Below, one piece after another: positions 1 through 10,096 of a stretch of 64,000 nucleotides of DNA. Origin of the DNA: Streblospio benedicti (lineage: Eukaryota; Annelida; Polychaeta; Spionida; Spionidae). Position 1 is the first letter of the stretch; each line of letters opens with the position of its first letter. The translations under genes were made by a program, and so were the position numbers. The stretch spans positions 58,384,897-58,448,896 of the forward strand of contig CM032660.1 of assembly GCA_019095985.1 (NCBI GenBank). The letters are read 5' to 3'. Below the pieces are notes generated by a model. That model was not told the origin of the DNA, did no database searches, and was given only the letters and a program-made list of their open reading frames with translations.

Positions 1-690
1 AGATCTCCAATCTTTGAAATGCATTTACCAAGCGTAATTTATCCCTTAAATAGAGATATATGTCAGGACAAAATTTGTGTTTTGTACAAAATTCATGGCG
101 GCCATTTTAGAAAATGGCGGCCATCCTGAATTCGAGGTTACTAGCATAATATATTGAAAGAGTGACCACCAATGAGTATTTATGTAAAATTTGGTGCTTG
201 TTTCCAGATTTGAACTATTGTTAGAGCTACATGACGTTCCTGCGCACAAAGACTGAATAATACATGTTTGGGGTGGGGTGAGCATTATGCCCATAAAATT
301 GTCAAATATTAAGATAAAAGAGCTTAAGATGTCTTGTTTGCTTAAGAAATGATTATAGCATGTGTTCAAATAATAAACATCACATTAAGTACATGACAGT
401 TGTTGTAAAAAGAAGTATAGGCATTTTTTCAATAGCGATATATCAAAATTACCATAAGTTACCGTAAAATGGCAGCCATCTTGAAAATTTAGTTCAACCA
501 TATTGGTGGTAAGTATCACTAACATTCTGGAAACATTTAAGCAACCAATATATAATGAGTTTATATCAGTTCACAGCATTTTACTTAATTTTAAACACAA
601 ACAATTGAAAATTACCAGAAATTCGTTATTAGTCAGAAAATTTGAACGTCCCTCACTTCAAACGCAATTTTCACATATAATTACTACCTA
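1..690. other. AT-rich intergenic, no gene seen
   Basis: I see no convincing exon. The only notable structure is the GC-rich motif AATGGCGGCCAT. It occurs twice as an inverted pair near 94-125 and again, degenerate, near 467-482. This looks like the remains of a small dispersed repeat rather than a gene. Confidence 0.4.
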
Positions 691-699
691 AACGCGCGT

Positions 700-2340
700 A
701 AGACTTACATATCTGAATTCCTGAGTAAATTCTACATAGGAAACAACCATTGAGACATATGGCGGTTCCGACATAAATAAAGCTGGCATATCACCCAAGC
801 CTCCGTGTCGATAGTTGCTAATGCGACCAGACAACATTCGGCAATCCACCAACTGCACCCAGAGGTGCCTGTACCGGTGACTCACCTACCTGTCGACCAG
901 ATGGAAGAGAGTCAGCCCACATGTTATACGTGGCTTGGTTGGCGTGTGGGATGAGATGCCCAGTAGTCGGGTGCGAGCCATGGGCCGCACTTGACTAAGA
1001 GGATCGTAATCCCCACCCCAGGCCAAGTGCTATGATACTGCGTGACCGGGCACATCTCACAAGAAAAGTGGACGACTGCTCACAGATGGACCCGCTGGTC
1101 GTCTGTGGTCCTCGCTCTAAGTCGGCACAGGAGCACATGTACCCAGGTTTCGTGTGTGTGCTGGAGCACTGGGCTCACTTTCATATGAAAGTTGGGAAAT
1201 GCTTCTCTGCCCCTGCTGTAGCTTGACAAAGATTGAGGACCTCCAGGAGTCCTGCCACGACTGCATGTTTCCATCCATTACGGATGCAGTCAATCACTTG
1301 ATGCAAAACACATCGCTGAGGTGTAGGTTCAACAGACCAAGTGGATGGAGGCGAAATCAAGAGTAAGTAGAAGCCTGAAGATGACGTGCTGCCGGATCCT
1401 AATTCGCTAGGGTCAGTGGCACAACAGATGGTCATAGACTTCATGGGGGTCTATGTATCAAAGATCTCAATTGCTAGGGTAATGGGCCATAAGAGTGGTT
1501 CTCTGATGCCGTTCTTGGCCGTGTGGTAGTAGGCCACTTCCTGAAGGAGGTGGACGAAACCCAGCAGGGATGGAGTCAGCCCCACATCACATTGCTATGG
1601 ACGTGCCGCGAAACTTACGCCAGGTGGATTACACCAGCTTCCACTTCAGCACCACTACCCAAACTGGCCACCGCAGGAGAGGGTATCATGACGCAGCTGT
1701 GACACGAGCTTCCCGTTTCAGTGTGGTGGACATGATTAACCGCCCAACACCTACCGCCTTAAAGTTGACAGCTAAAGAACAGACCGCGATCTCAAAAGCG
1801 CGATCTCAGCCAAGCTACCGTCGATCGTAAAACCCCTGCCCCACCGACAGGGGATCATGATGGCATAAGTCCGTCGGTTGCCTCCGATTGTGTCCCCGGG
1901 CAAATAAAGGTCATGGTAGAAGTTGTCAATGGTAAAACCCGTTGTCTGTGACAGGCAAACAACTCTCTTGAGGCTGAACCAGGCCGGGTGCCAGGCAGTG
2001 GTCTGTCCGGAGTAATGAGCTCTCGACCATTAGGCTTTCCCATTTCCGAAGTGTTGTGTACATCTGAAGGGGTGCTGGACAATGATCCACTTATAAATGA
2101 TACAAGGCACACACAGGGCTGCATGTGGGGAGTCCCTTGCGTGAGTTGATGGTGAGCCAGCAACACTTGCCTCAGCCTTGCAAATCGAGGCTGAGATGTA
2201 CAGGGGACCTGGCCGTCAGAAGGCTCTCGTGATATGGACAGAAAGCTGTTTGCCCATGAGAAACAAAACACCACTTACACAGGCACTTAGACTGAGGCTG
2301 ATGAGTGTATTAAGCCAGGATCTTTGTTTCTTTCAAAACA
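700..2340. other. GC-richer block of unknown origin
   Basis: Base composition rises clearly over the AT-rich flanks, and several medium ORFs occur on both strands without a dominant one. The best plus-strand pieces are around 1154-1366, a Cys-rich stretch with LCPCCS followed by ESCHDCMFPS, and 1570-1830, which is basic and Thr/Arg-rich. Neither piece matches a family I can name. The mosaic of short frames and the abrupt return to AT-rich sequence near 2340 suggest a decayed mobile element or a retro-inserted gene piece. Function unknown. Confidence 0.35.
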
Positions 2341-2372
2341 ATGCTTATCACTCTTTTGACTTTTCTTCTTCT

Positions 2373-4794
2373 TCCTCATATTCTCAATTCTGAATTAAAT
2401 ATTTTGATGAACACATTTAATAATTTTCTTTTGTATTTTTGTGTTTCTAAGAACAATGAAACTATTAAATACAAGTTATTCCTTGAACAAAACATCTGTC
2501 AAAGGTTGTATTTTATAATTGTTAAAAGTTAAACTAAAGTTGAGGTAAGTTTCAATATTTTAGTAGAGAAAATATAATGTGATCCAAGCAGAATAAAGGG
2601 TCTTGACCAAATGTAAATCACTTTCAAAGCAGTCATATATTTTTTTTTAAAAATTCCAAGTAACATGTGTAAAGATGGTGGTGTGCAACCTAATAATATA
2701 AGAAATATTGAGAAGAAAATAAGGCAACCAGTGTTTTACTTTGCATAAATGAGACTGTTTTATGCAATTTGTAGATACCTGGGTGGCGAGGGGTATATTC
2801 GCAATCTATGTGCTATCACATTATGTGAAACATCTTTAGCATTCAATTTTCACTGCCTGCAATTTTAAGACTTATCTAAGTCTTCATCAATTTGCTCTAA
2901 GGTTCTAAAGGAGCATTTCCATTGGGACTATCATCTTGTTTGCATGTGAGGCAGTACAATTGCAGTAGTATCTGCCAGTTGAGAATAAATTAGATTTACA
3001 TTTAAGAATATTGACATATTTTAGCTAGATTTATGATTTATGATTTGGGCTACAACAGGTCCTCTCATATTTGGTTAATACTATTCGTCACAAGGATTCT
3101 ATACCTCCTTTAATTTCGAAAAGTCCAAATACTACAAAATGCACCAAAATACATATAGTTTACGTTTTCACAATAAATAAAACTAGAAAATGGCCTCCGC
3201 GCCCTCAGGGGTAGCAACGAACACGTTTATTCCGCCCTCAGTTCCCTTAATTAAGACTCAATTTCTTAGAATTATATGTAGAGGACATTTTCCATAAGGT
3301 GAAAGAAACTTCATCAATAATAACCAAATTTCTAGACAAATAAATCCATAATCCTACTGATCTACATTCACCATAGATCATATAATATTTATGACTCATA
3401 AGTAATATTTATCTTACGAAAATATATGGGATGATGTATATTTTGTCACCCTTCCCAAAAATGGAACAATATTCCATTTCGAGCGAGGGGGGTTTCAGTC
3501 AAGTTTTGGATACACCACTTTTTTTGTGGGTCTAATATTTCATCGCCGTGCTAAAACTTTCATACAGAATTCTAATATTTTTTCTATTTAATTGTGGCAT
3601 TAAAAGATACAGAGCAGATATCACACATTCATTAATATTATGATTCCATAACATGATGTACATTCAGATATATAATAAGTATTATATTATGGCATATATA
3701 AGTAATATTTGAATGAATATCATGAAACACTATGTAGATATCTGTCTATGCCAAATAGTAGCTCTAGTCTAGATCTGTAGATTGCAGAAAAATGCATCAA
3801 ATTTTCACCAAAAAATTTTTCGGGAGTTCCCCTCGCCCCACGTGAACAAAGTTTGTTGCTAAATAATAATTTGTTAACTTTATGTACACTAGATGACGCA
3901 ACTACCAGTGAAAATTACTGTAATGTTTTATTTGATTGCACTTGTAAGTTTTTTGTATTTATTTCAATTCAGTTGAGTGTTTCGGTTTTTAAAATTTAAT
4001 GTATACACAGAGAGCGATTCTTTGTTGTTTAATAATTTGTGACATATTTGTCACAGCAGTATGAATAATTAATAAAAAGAAAAAATCTAAATCTTACCCT
4101 CCATTCCACCGTAAGCTAGCTAGTCGCAACCTGAAGAAGTCGCGGTATCAGAGACTGGGTTACGACAAAATGCTGATTTTTGGCCCCAAAAATGGTGTCC
4201 CCATTCCACCGTCGCCAAAGGTTACGACGAGGTGGAGACTAAATCCCCGGCGACCCGTGAAAATCGGGGACCTGCTTCGGCGACTGGTGGCGATTTGAGG
4301 TACTTGATTGACCAGATCTCGACATGGTAAAGTAGGTAGAGAACAAGGTAGAGACTTAAGCCCGACATGTCCGTCATCATGGCGATAATGGTTACGACCT
4401 TATAAAGACCTGGTTAAGACCTGGTTAAGATCTGGTTAAGACAAGGTTACAACTAGGTCTCGAATACTCTCGAGACTTGGGCAACTATATAAGAACACAG
4501 CGTCAGTGAACAGTTCATTTTGCTCGAAGCTACCGTGCCAACAACATGCTGCCCAAAGAAATACAGGCATGTTTAATGTGTATTAATAGATCTGAATTAT
4601 GTTTTGTATAATGAAATGAAAGATGAAAGAAACACACGAAGAGGAAAAGCACAACAAGTAGAGAAGCAGAAGAAGGTGAAGATGGTCCACAACGCAAGAA
4701 GAGAAGAAAGTACCCGAAACATCGACAGCCTCCTCTTTTCTGGTGTCGTTCATGGAACAACACAGATCGTAGGTAATGTTCGGCCATTGGGACA
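2373..4794. repeat. Tandem segmental duplication, copy A (2.4 kb)
   Basis: This stretch aligns by eye along its whole length with 5319-7704, with scattered indels. It starts at the shared CTCATATTC near 2375 and ends at the shared TTCGGCCATTGGGACA. It holds degenerate minus-strand exon pieces (about 2640-2970), the left subterminal region of a Harbinger element (about 4150-4480), the element's TATA box (4486-4493) and about 250 bp of the transposase 5' end. Copy A keeps about 400 bp (3740-4140) that copy B lacks. Copy B in turn has about 340 bp (5543-5888) missing here. Just after 4794 the homology stops inside the transposase reading frame. Confidence 0.85.
2600..2975 (-). pseudogene. Degenerate exon copy of unknown protein (in copy A)
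   Basis: On the minus strand this repeats the exon seen better at 6064-6253 (CNYCLTCKQDD, then PNGNAP) and the following exon start (PPSLHM). Here it carries extra indels. Copy A keeps the AG acceptor in front of the second exon (TTATTAG on minus), which copy B has lost. It is therefore useful for reading the ancestral splice site. See the entry at 4810-6253 for the family description. Confidence 0.5.
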
Positions 4795-4802
4795 TTTAAC
4801 AC
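4486..4802 (+). pseudogene. Truncated Harbinger transposase 5' end
   Basis: A TATATAAG box (4486-4493) and an ATG at 4545 (MLPKEIQACL) match the promoter and start of the full transposase at 7459. The frame is broken by small indels within about 15 codons. Homology ends at about 4794, where unrelated sequence follows. This is the end of a duplicated block and not a functional gene. Whether the duplicated promoter still fires cannot be told from sequence. Confidence 0.8.
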
Positions 4803-4809
4803 AAATGTA

Positions 4810-6253
4810 ATTCAAGAAGCAATATTAGACTTTAATCATATCCACATCACAGCATACCTCCTTCTTCGACATCTTGATTCTCAACATCACGCTACAGTTC
4901 AAGAACAAATATACTTCCTTAAACTTTGGAACATAGCTCCATACTTTGCACATGTTTCACCAATTTTAGCATGAAAATCTTCTTGAATTTGCACCATTAC
5001 AATTTCCCCTTGTAAATATTCATCTAGTTTATTATGGGCAATATTCCTAATACCGCCAAATAGGTTTTGCTGAAAAATATTTTTTATTGTTAATTTCTTT
5101 TTTTACTGAACGAAATTAATTTATTAGTCATAACATGCAAAATGTGTTATTCTATTGACACATATATATGTACATTTCACCTTCAAAATTTGTTAACATG
5201 ATTGCCCACAAAAAGTATTGGAATGGTAGACCTGACGCCTTATGCCGCTTCACCTGTAGATACTTCTCTACCTCTTGGCACAAGGGGTCATGTACCAAAC
5301 ACCCAATCGCCTTGCAATTCCTCATATTCCCATTCTGAATTAAATATTTTGATGAACACATTTAATAATTTCTTTTTGTATTTTGTTTTTCAGGAGCAAT
5401 GAAACTATTAAATACACAAAATTTATTCCTTGGCAAGCATCTGTCAAAGGTTGTATTTTTATGAGGTATTAAGTTAAACTAACACCAAAGTTGAGGTAAG
5501 TTTCAATATTTTTAGTAGAGAAAATATAATGTGATGTAAAGAATAAAAAGTTATATATAATAGTTTCTACTTTATATAGTAAAAGTAAATTTTACTTTGT
5601 TCTCTATTGCTACTTGCAAAGTCAGGATTTCATCGTTGATTTTTTCTGTTTCTTCTTCTATTTAATGAAACTTGTCTTTCCTTTTCATCAATTTCATTTT
5701 GTAAACTCTCTATATCGTCTTTTTTATTTCTATGAGTTTACTTTGAAGGGATATTGCTTGCCTAATATCATAGAAGAATATGAGATCTTATGTCATTATT
5801 CTAAATTTATAAAAGGCCAACCTGTCAAATATGGAATTTCCAAGATCTTCATTATTGACTGCACAATATTTAAGCACTTGCAGAACGACCAAATGTAAAT
5901 CACTTTCAAAGCAGTCATATATTTTTTTAAAAATTCCAATGCTCATGTGTAAAGATGGTGGTGTGCAAACCCAATAATATATAAGAAATATTGAAGAAAA
6001 ATAAGACAACCAGTGTTTTACTTTGCATAAATGAGACTGTTTTTATGCAATTTGCTTAGATACCTGGGTGAGGGGTATATTCACTAATCTATGTGCTATC
6101 ACATTATGTGAAACATCTTTAGCATTCGAATTTTCACTGCCTGCAATTTTGAACTTATCTAAGTCTTCATCAATTTGCTCTAAGGTTCTAAAAGGAGCAT
6201 TTCCATTGGGACTATCATCTTGTTTGCATGTGAGGCAGTAATTGCAGTAGTAT
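4810..6253 (-). pseudogene. Relic of multi-exon invertebrate protein, unnamed
   Basis: Minus-strand exons are readable in order. The first is 6253-6064, after an AG acceptor and with donor CAG|GTATCT. It carries YYCNYCLTCKQDD and ends HRLVNIPLTQ. The next runs from about 5970 and reads VCTPPSLHMSIGIFKKIYD. A charged coiled-coil-like stretch follows near 5760-5620 (IESLQNEIDEKERQVS). Two further open pieces lie near 5360-5160 and 5060-4890. The Cys pairs, the IPLxQVC...LHxSxGIF pattern and the following coiled coil recall a recurrent uncharacterised protein of invertebrate genomes that I cannot name. Indels, stops and the lost acceptor in this copy mark it as decayed. It may be a host gene piece or part of a transposon. 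Confidence 0.45.
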
Positions 6254-7059
6254 CTGCCAGTTGAGGAATAAATTAGATTTACATTTAAGAATAATGACAT
6301 ATTATTTTAGCTAGATTTATGATTTATGATTTGGGCTACAGCAGGTCCTCTCATATTTGGTTAAATACTATTCGTCACAAAGGATTCTGTATACCTCCTT
6401 TAATTTCTCGAAAAAGTCCAAAATACTACAAAATGCACCAAAACATATAGTTTTACGTTTTTCACAATAAATAAAAACTAGAAAAAATGGCCTCCACGCC
6501 CTCGAAATTTAAAGAACGAACGTTTATTCCTGCCCTCAGTTCCCTTTAATTAAGACTCAATTTCTTAGAATTATATGTAGAGGACATTTTCCATAAGGTG
6601 AAAGAAACTTCATCAGCCAATCACCAAATTTCTAGACAAATAAATCCATAATTCTACTGATCTACGTTCACCATAGATCATATAATATTTATGACTCATA
6701 AGTAATATTTATCTTACAAAAAATATAAGTAAGGGATGATGTATATTTTGTCACCCTTTCCCGCAAATGGAACAATATTCCATTTCGAGCGGGGGGTTTT
6801 CAATCAAGTTTTGATACACCACTTTTTTTTTTTTTTTGGGTCTAATATTTCAGCGCACGTGCTAAAAACTTTTCATACCAGAATTTAATATTTTCTATTT
6901 AATTGTGGCATTAAAAGTATACAGAGCAGATATCACACATTCATTAATATTATGATTCCATTACATGATGTACATTCCAGATATATAATAAGTATTATCT
7001 TATGGCATATATAAGTAATATTTGAATGAATATCGCGAAACACTATGTGTAGATAAGAG

Positions 7060-7385
7060 ACTAGGTTACGACAAAATGCTGATTTTTGGCCCCCAAAAAT
7101 GGTGTCCCATTCCACCGTCGCCAAAGGTTACGACTTGGTGGAGACTAAATCCCCGGCGACCGTGAAAATCGGGGACCTGCTTCGGCGACTGGTGGCGATT
7201 TGAGGAACACTTGATTACGACCAGATCTCGACATGGTAAAGAGTAGGTAGAGACAAGGTAGAGACTTAGTAGCGACATGTCCGTCATCATGGCGATGTGG
7301 TTACGACCTTATAAAGACCTGGTTAAGACCTGGTTAAGATCTGGTTAAGACAAGGTTACAACTAGGTCTCGAGTACCTCGAGACT
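7060..7385. promoter_or_regulatory. Left subterminal motif array of Harbinger
   Basis: Dense variants of GGTTACGAC and GGTTAAGAC occur here, including three adjacent GGTTAAGA copies near 7320-7350 and several GGTAGAGAC. The reverse form (GTCGTTATCAAGTCGC...) is frequent in the right end of the element. In this superfamily the Myb-like protein binds subterminal sequence to recruit the nuclease, so these are candidate binding sites. The motif was read by eye and the binding is inferred. Confidence 0.55.
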
Positions 7386-7394
7386 TGGGCAAAC

Positions 7395-7403
7395 TATATA
7401 AAA
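7395..7403 (+). promoter_or_regulatory. TATA box of Harbinger transposase
   Basis: TATATAAAA lies 56 bp before the chosen ATG (7459), giving an expected transcription start near 7425. The same box is kept in copy A at 4486. Because the in-frame ATG at 7417 would fall at or before the expected transcription start, 7459 is the better start. Confidence 0.65.
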
Positions 7404-7458
7404 ACGCAGCGCGTCAGTGAACCGCGTTCATTTTGCTCGAAGCTACCCTGCCAACAAC

Positions 7459-8748
7459 ATGCTGCCCGAAGAAATACAGGCATGTTTAATGTTATGTGTA
7501 ATAAATCTGAATTATGTTTTGTATAATGAAATGAAAGATGAAGAAACACGAAGAGGAAAAGCACAACAAGTAGAAGCAGAAGAAGGTGAAGATGGTCCAC
7601 AACGCAAGAAGAGAAGAAAGTACCCGAAGCATCGACAGCCTCCTCTTTTCTGGTGTCGTCCATGGAACAGCGCAGATCGTAGGTTAATGTTCGGCCATTG
7701 GGACAATCTAGTGCAGGAAATGCGGATAGAAGATACAAACAGTTTCTTCAACTTTCTTCGCATGCAGCCAGAACTTTTTGAAGAGATTCATGACAAAGTG
7801 AAAGACAATATCCAAGCACAAGACACAGCCTACAGGCGCCCATTGCCAAGTGGCCTGAAGCTGGCCGCCACATTGCGCCATCTCTCAACTGGTGAATTAT
7901 ACCCTTCCATTGCCTATCAGTTCCGTATCAGCCGCCACACTGTGACCAAGTTTGTGCCCAAGGTGTGCAAAGCCATCTATGACGCCCTCTGTGACGAAGT
8001 CATGCAGTGTCCTCAAGATCCTGATGCATGGCGTGAAGTTGCATCCCTCTTCCACTCAAGATGGAATGTGCCTCATGCTGTGGGTGCAGTTGATGGAAAA
8101 CACATCCAGATTCGTAAGCCTGGGGACAGTGGATCTCTGTACTACAATTACAAGGGATTTTTCTCTATCGTATTGATGGCTGTCGTCGATGCCGACTACA
8201 AGTTTCTCTGGGCTGACATTGGTGGCATGGGTCATCAAAGTGACGCACAGATTTTCAACGATTGTGAGTTCAAAGAGTGTCTGGAGGAAAGTGCTCTCAA
8301 CTTGCCACAGCCAGATCCATTGCCACATGATGATCAAAATATGCCGTACTACCTCTTGGGTGATGACGCCTTCGGTCTCACCCCTCACCTCATGAAGCCA
8401 TATCCCCAGCGAGGCCTCACCAGAGCTCAGCGCATCTTCAACTATCGCATCTCCAGAGGTCGTCGTGTCGTGGAGAACACTTTTGGTATCTTGGCTGCCA
8501 GATGGAGATGTCTACTAACAAAGCTTCACCAGAGTCCAGAAGTGGTCCAAGTAATGCTGAGGGCCACGCTGTGTTTGCATAATCTCATGAGGATTCGTTT
8601 TCCAACGTCACACGTAAAAATGGTGGACGAAGAAGATGAGAACCACAGTATCATTCCCGGTGCCTGGAGGAATGATGCAGTTCTTCCTGAAGTACATTTG
8701 ACAGCCAGCAACAGATTGGATCTTCAAACAGGAAAAAAAAGTGCGTGA
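7459..8748 (+). CDS. Harbinger transposase (HARBI1-like DDE nuclease)
   Basis: The frame is 429 codons from the chosen ATG. A basic linker (QRKKRRKYPK) is followed by RPWNSADRR. An all-helical HTH-like region then carries LKLAATLRHLSTGELYPSIA and ISRHTVTKFV, as in HARBI1 relatives. The DDE core shows AVDGKHIQIRKP (Asp about 212), the SDAQIFND region (Asp about 262), LLGDDAF (Asp about 302/303) and VVENTFGILAARWR (Glu about 339). LHNLMR closes the core. The encoded nuclease would excise and insert the element in the nucleus together with its SANT partner. An A8 tract at about 8732-8739 carries one extra base. Reading in the other frame after it continues to VPWQDKFVNVS and a stop at about 8820, the expected C terminus. 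The gene is thus truncated by one indel, or hit by an assembly error. The gene downstream on the opposite strand converges on it. Confidence 0.95.
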   Translation: MLPEEIQACLMLCVINLNYVLYNEMKDEETRRGKAQQVEAEEGEDGPQRKKRRKYPKHRQPPLFWCRPWNSADRRLMFGHWDNLVQEMRIEDTNSFFNFLRMQPELFEEIHDKVKDNIQAQDTAYRRPLPSGLKLAATLRHLSTGELYPSIAYQFRISRHTVTKFVPKVCKAIYDALCDEVMQCPQDPDAWREVASLFHSRWNVPHAVGAVDGKHIQIRKPGDSGSLYYNYKGFFSIVLMAVVDADYKFLWADIGGMGHQSDAQIFNDCEFKECLEESALNLPQPDPLPHDDQNMPYYLLGDDAFGLTPHLMKPYPQRGLTRAQRIFNYRISRGRRVVENTFGILAARWRCLLTKLHQSPEVVQVMLRATLCLHNLMRIRFPTSHVKMVDEEDENHSIIPGAWRNDAVLPEVHLTASNRLDLQTGKKSA

Positions 8749-8865
8749 CACTCTGAAGCAATACTTTGGTAGTGAAGCTGGACGTGTTCCATGGCAGGAC
8801 AAGTTTGTGAATGTGTCATGAAAATGTCTTTAATATACTATTTGTATAAGCTTGTTTGATGCATT

Positions 8866-9205
8866 TAAAAAAAAATTAATCTTTGTGCTTTTTGGTGAAG
8901 ATTGTACAAACAATAAACTTTACATTTCATGTTTTAAATTTGATTTTGCTGGTGGCATGGTAGCTTTGTTTAAACTGAACCAAAATGAAATAAACAATAT
9001 GATAATAAGATAAATATGTCTTTAAAAAAATAGGTATAAGTTATTGCATGTATTTAAAAAAATGTGTATTGGGTATTCATTGTGCGTTTTGTTGAGGATT
9101 TTCCAAACAATAAACTCTATATATCATGTTTTAAATGTGAGTGTGCTGGTGGCATGGTAGCTTTGTTTAAAATGAACCAAAATGCAATAAACAATATCAT
9201 TTATG
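8866..9205 (+). repeat. Tandem duplication with poly(A) signals, transposase 3' end
   Basis: Two diverged copies (about 8866-9005 and 9055-9205) share CAAACAATAAACT, GCTGGTGGCATGGTAGCTTTG and CAATAAACAATAT-like stretches. Each includes an AATAAA about 100-300 bp after the transposase stop, so the duplicate supplies two sets of plausible poly(A) signals. The sequence beyond, to about 10090, is AT-rich. It has a short repeated GAAACTGACAATTCAGTACG near 9840 and 9950 and no gene that I can see. Confidence 0.6.
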
Positions 9206-10096
9206 TTGTGTTTTCTTCTGTTTCTTCTGAATTAAATCATAACATTAAAAAAAAAAAATGCAATAAATCATTTCACATAGGTTTTAAAACAAATGCTTCT
9301 GCAAATAATATTGGGATCCATTTAGTGTAAACTGTAAAACTAGAAAAGTTTGCGCACGATTTAATTGAGATTTAATAGCCTTGAAATATTGTAGTTTCAC
9401 AGTAAGTGTATTCATTACAATCTTATATTACTATTATCTTACAAAATAATTTGTATTTTCAAATAGACTTGCACAATGGTAAATGTAATATTAATTAGAA
9501 AAATATAAAATTCATTATAACTTTTTTAATTAATTTCTCTAAGTGTGTTTGGGGTTTAATGGTGGCCATTTACAAGTGTGGAAAGGAACATAACAAATTT
9601 TTTTTGCAGCACATTATTTTATTTTTATTTGGCATCAAAATACACCAAGAGTACATGGAAAAAAAGCACTGAAAATATTCATGACATGAAAGTTGTTACA
9701 TTTTTTTTTTTGACATTTAATGACAAAACATTCACATAACTGTAATATCATTTTTCAAACTTTTTTTAAACTTGTGAAATACTGATGAAATGTACATGCA
9801 AACAATTGAACACTTTTAAACTTCAGTACGAACCCCCTTGAAACTGACAATTCAGTACGCCTCATAAAAATGTACAATACAATCAAAGTGTACAAAACAC
9901 TTGTACCTTGCACATTTCCCCCACCCCCATTGAAACTTGTAACCCCAATTGAAACTGACAATTCAGTACGCCACATAAGGACCCCCTTAAAAACTACATC
10001 ACAAAATGTAAAACAATTAAAGTCACTTATACTAATTTTATAATCAAAAGTTCTTTAAAATTTCACACCCAAAATCTAATTTCAATATCATCACTA

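Larger units (their letters stand above)
5319..7704. repeat. Tandem segmental duplication, copy B
   Basis: Second copy of the 2373-4794 segment, lying 525 bp downstream in the same orientation. It runs without interruption into the full Harbinger element, so copy A is best read as a duplicated left flank plus left end of this element. Compared with copy A, about 400 bp before the element boundary (near 7050) is missing and about 340 bp (5543-5888) is extra. Confidence 0.85.
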
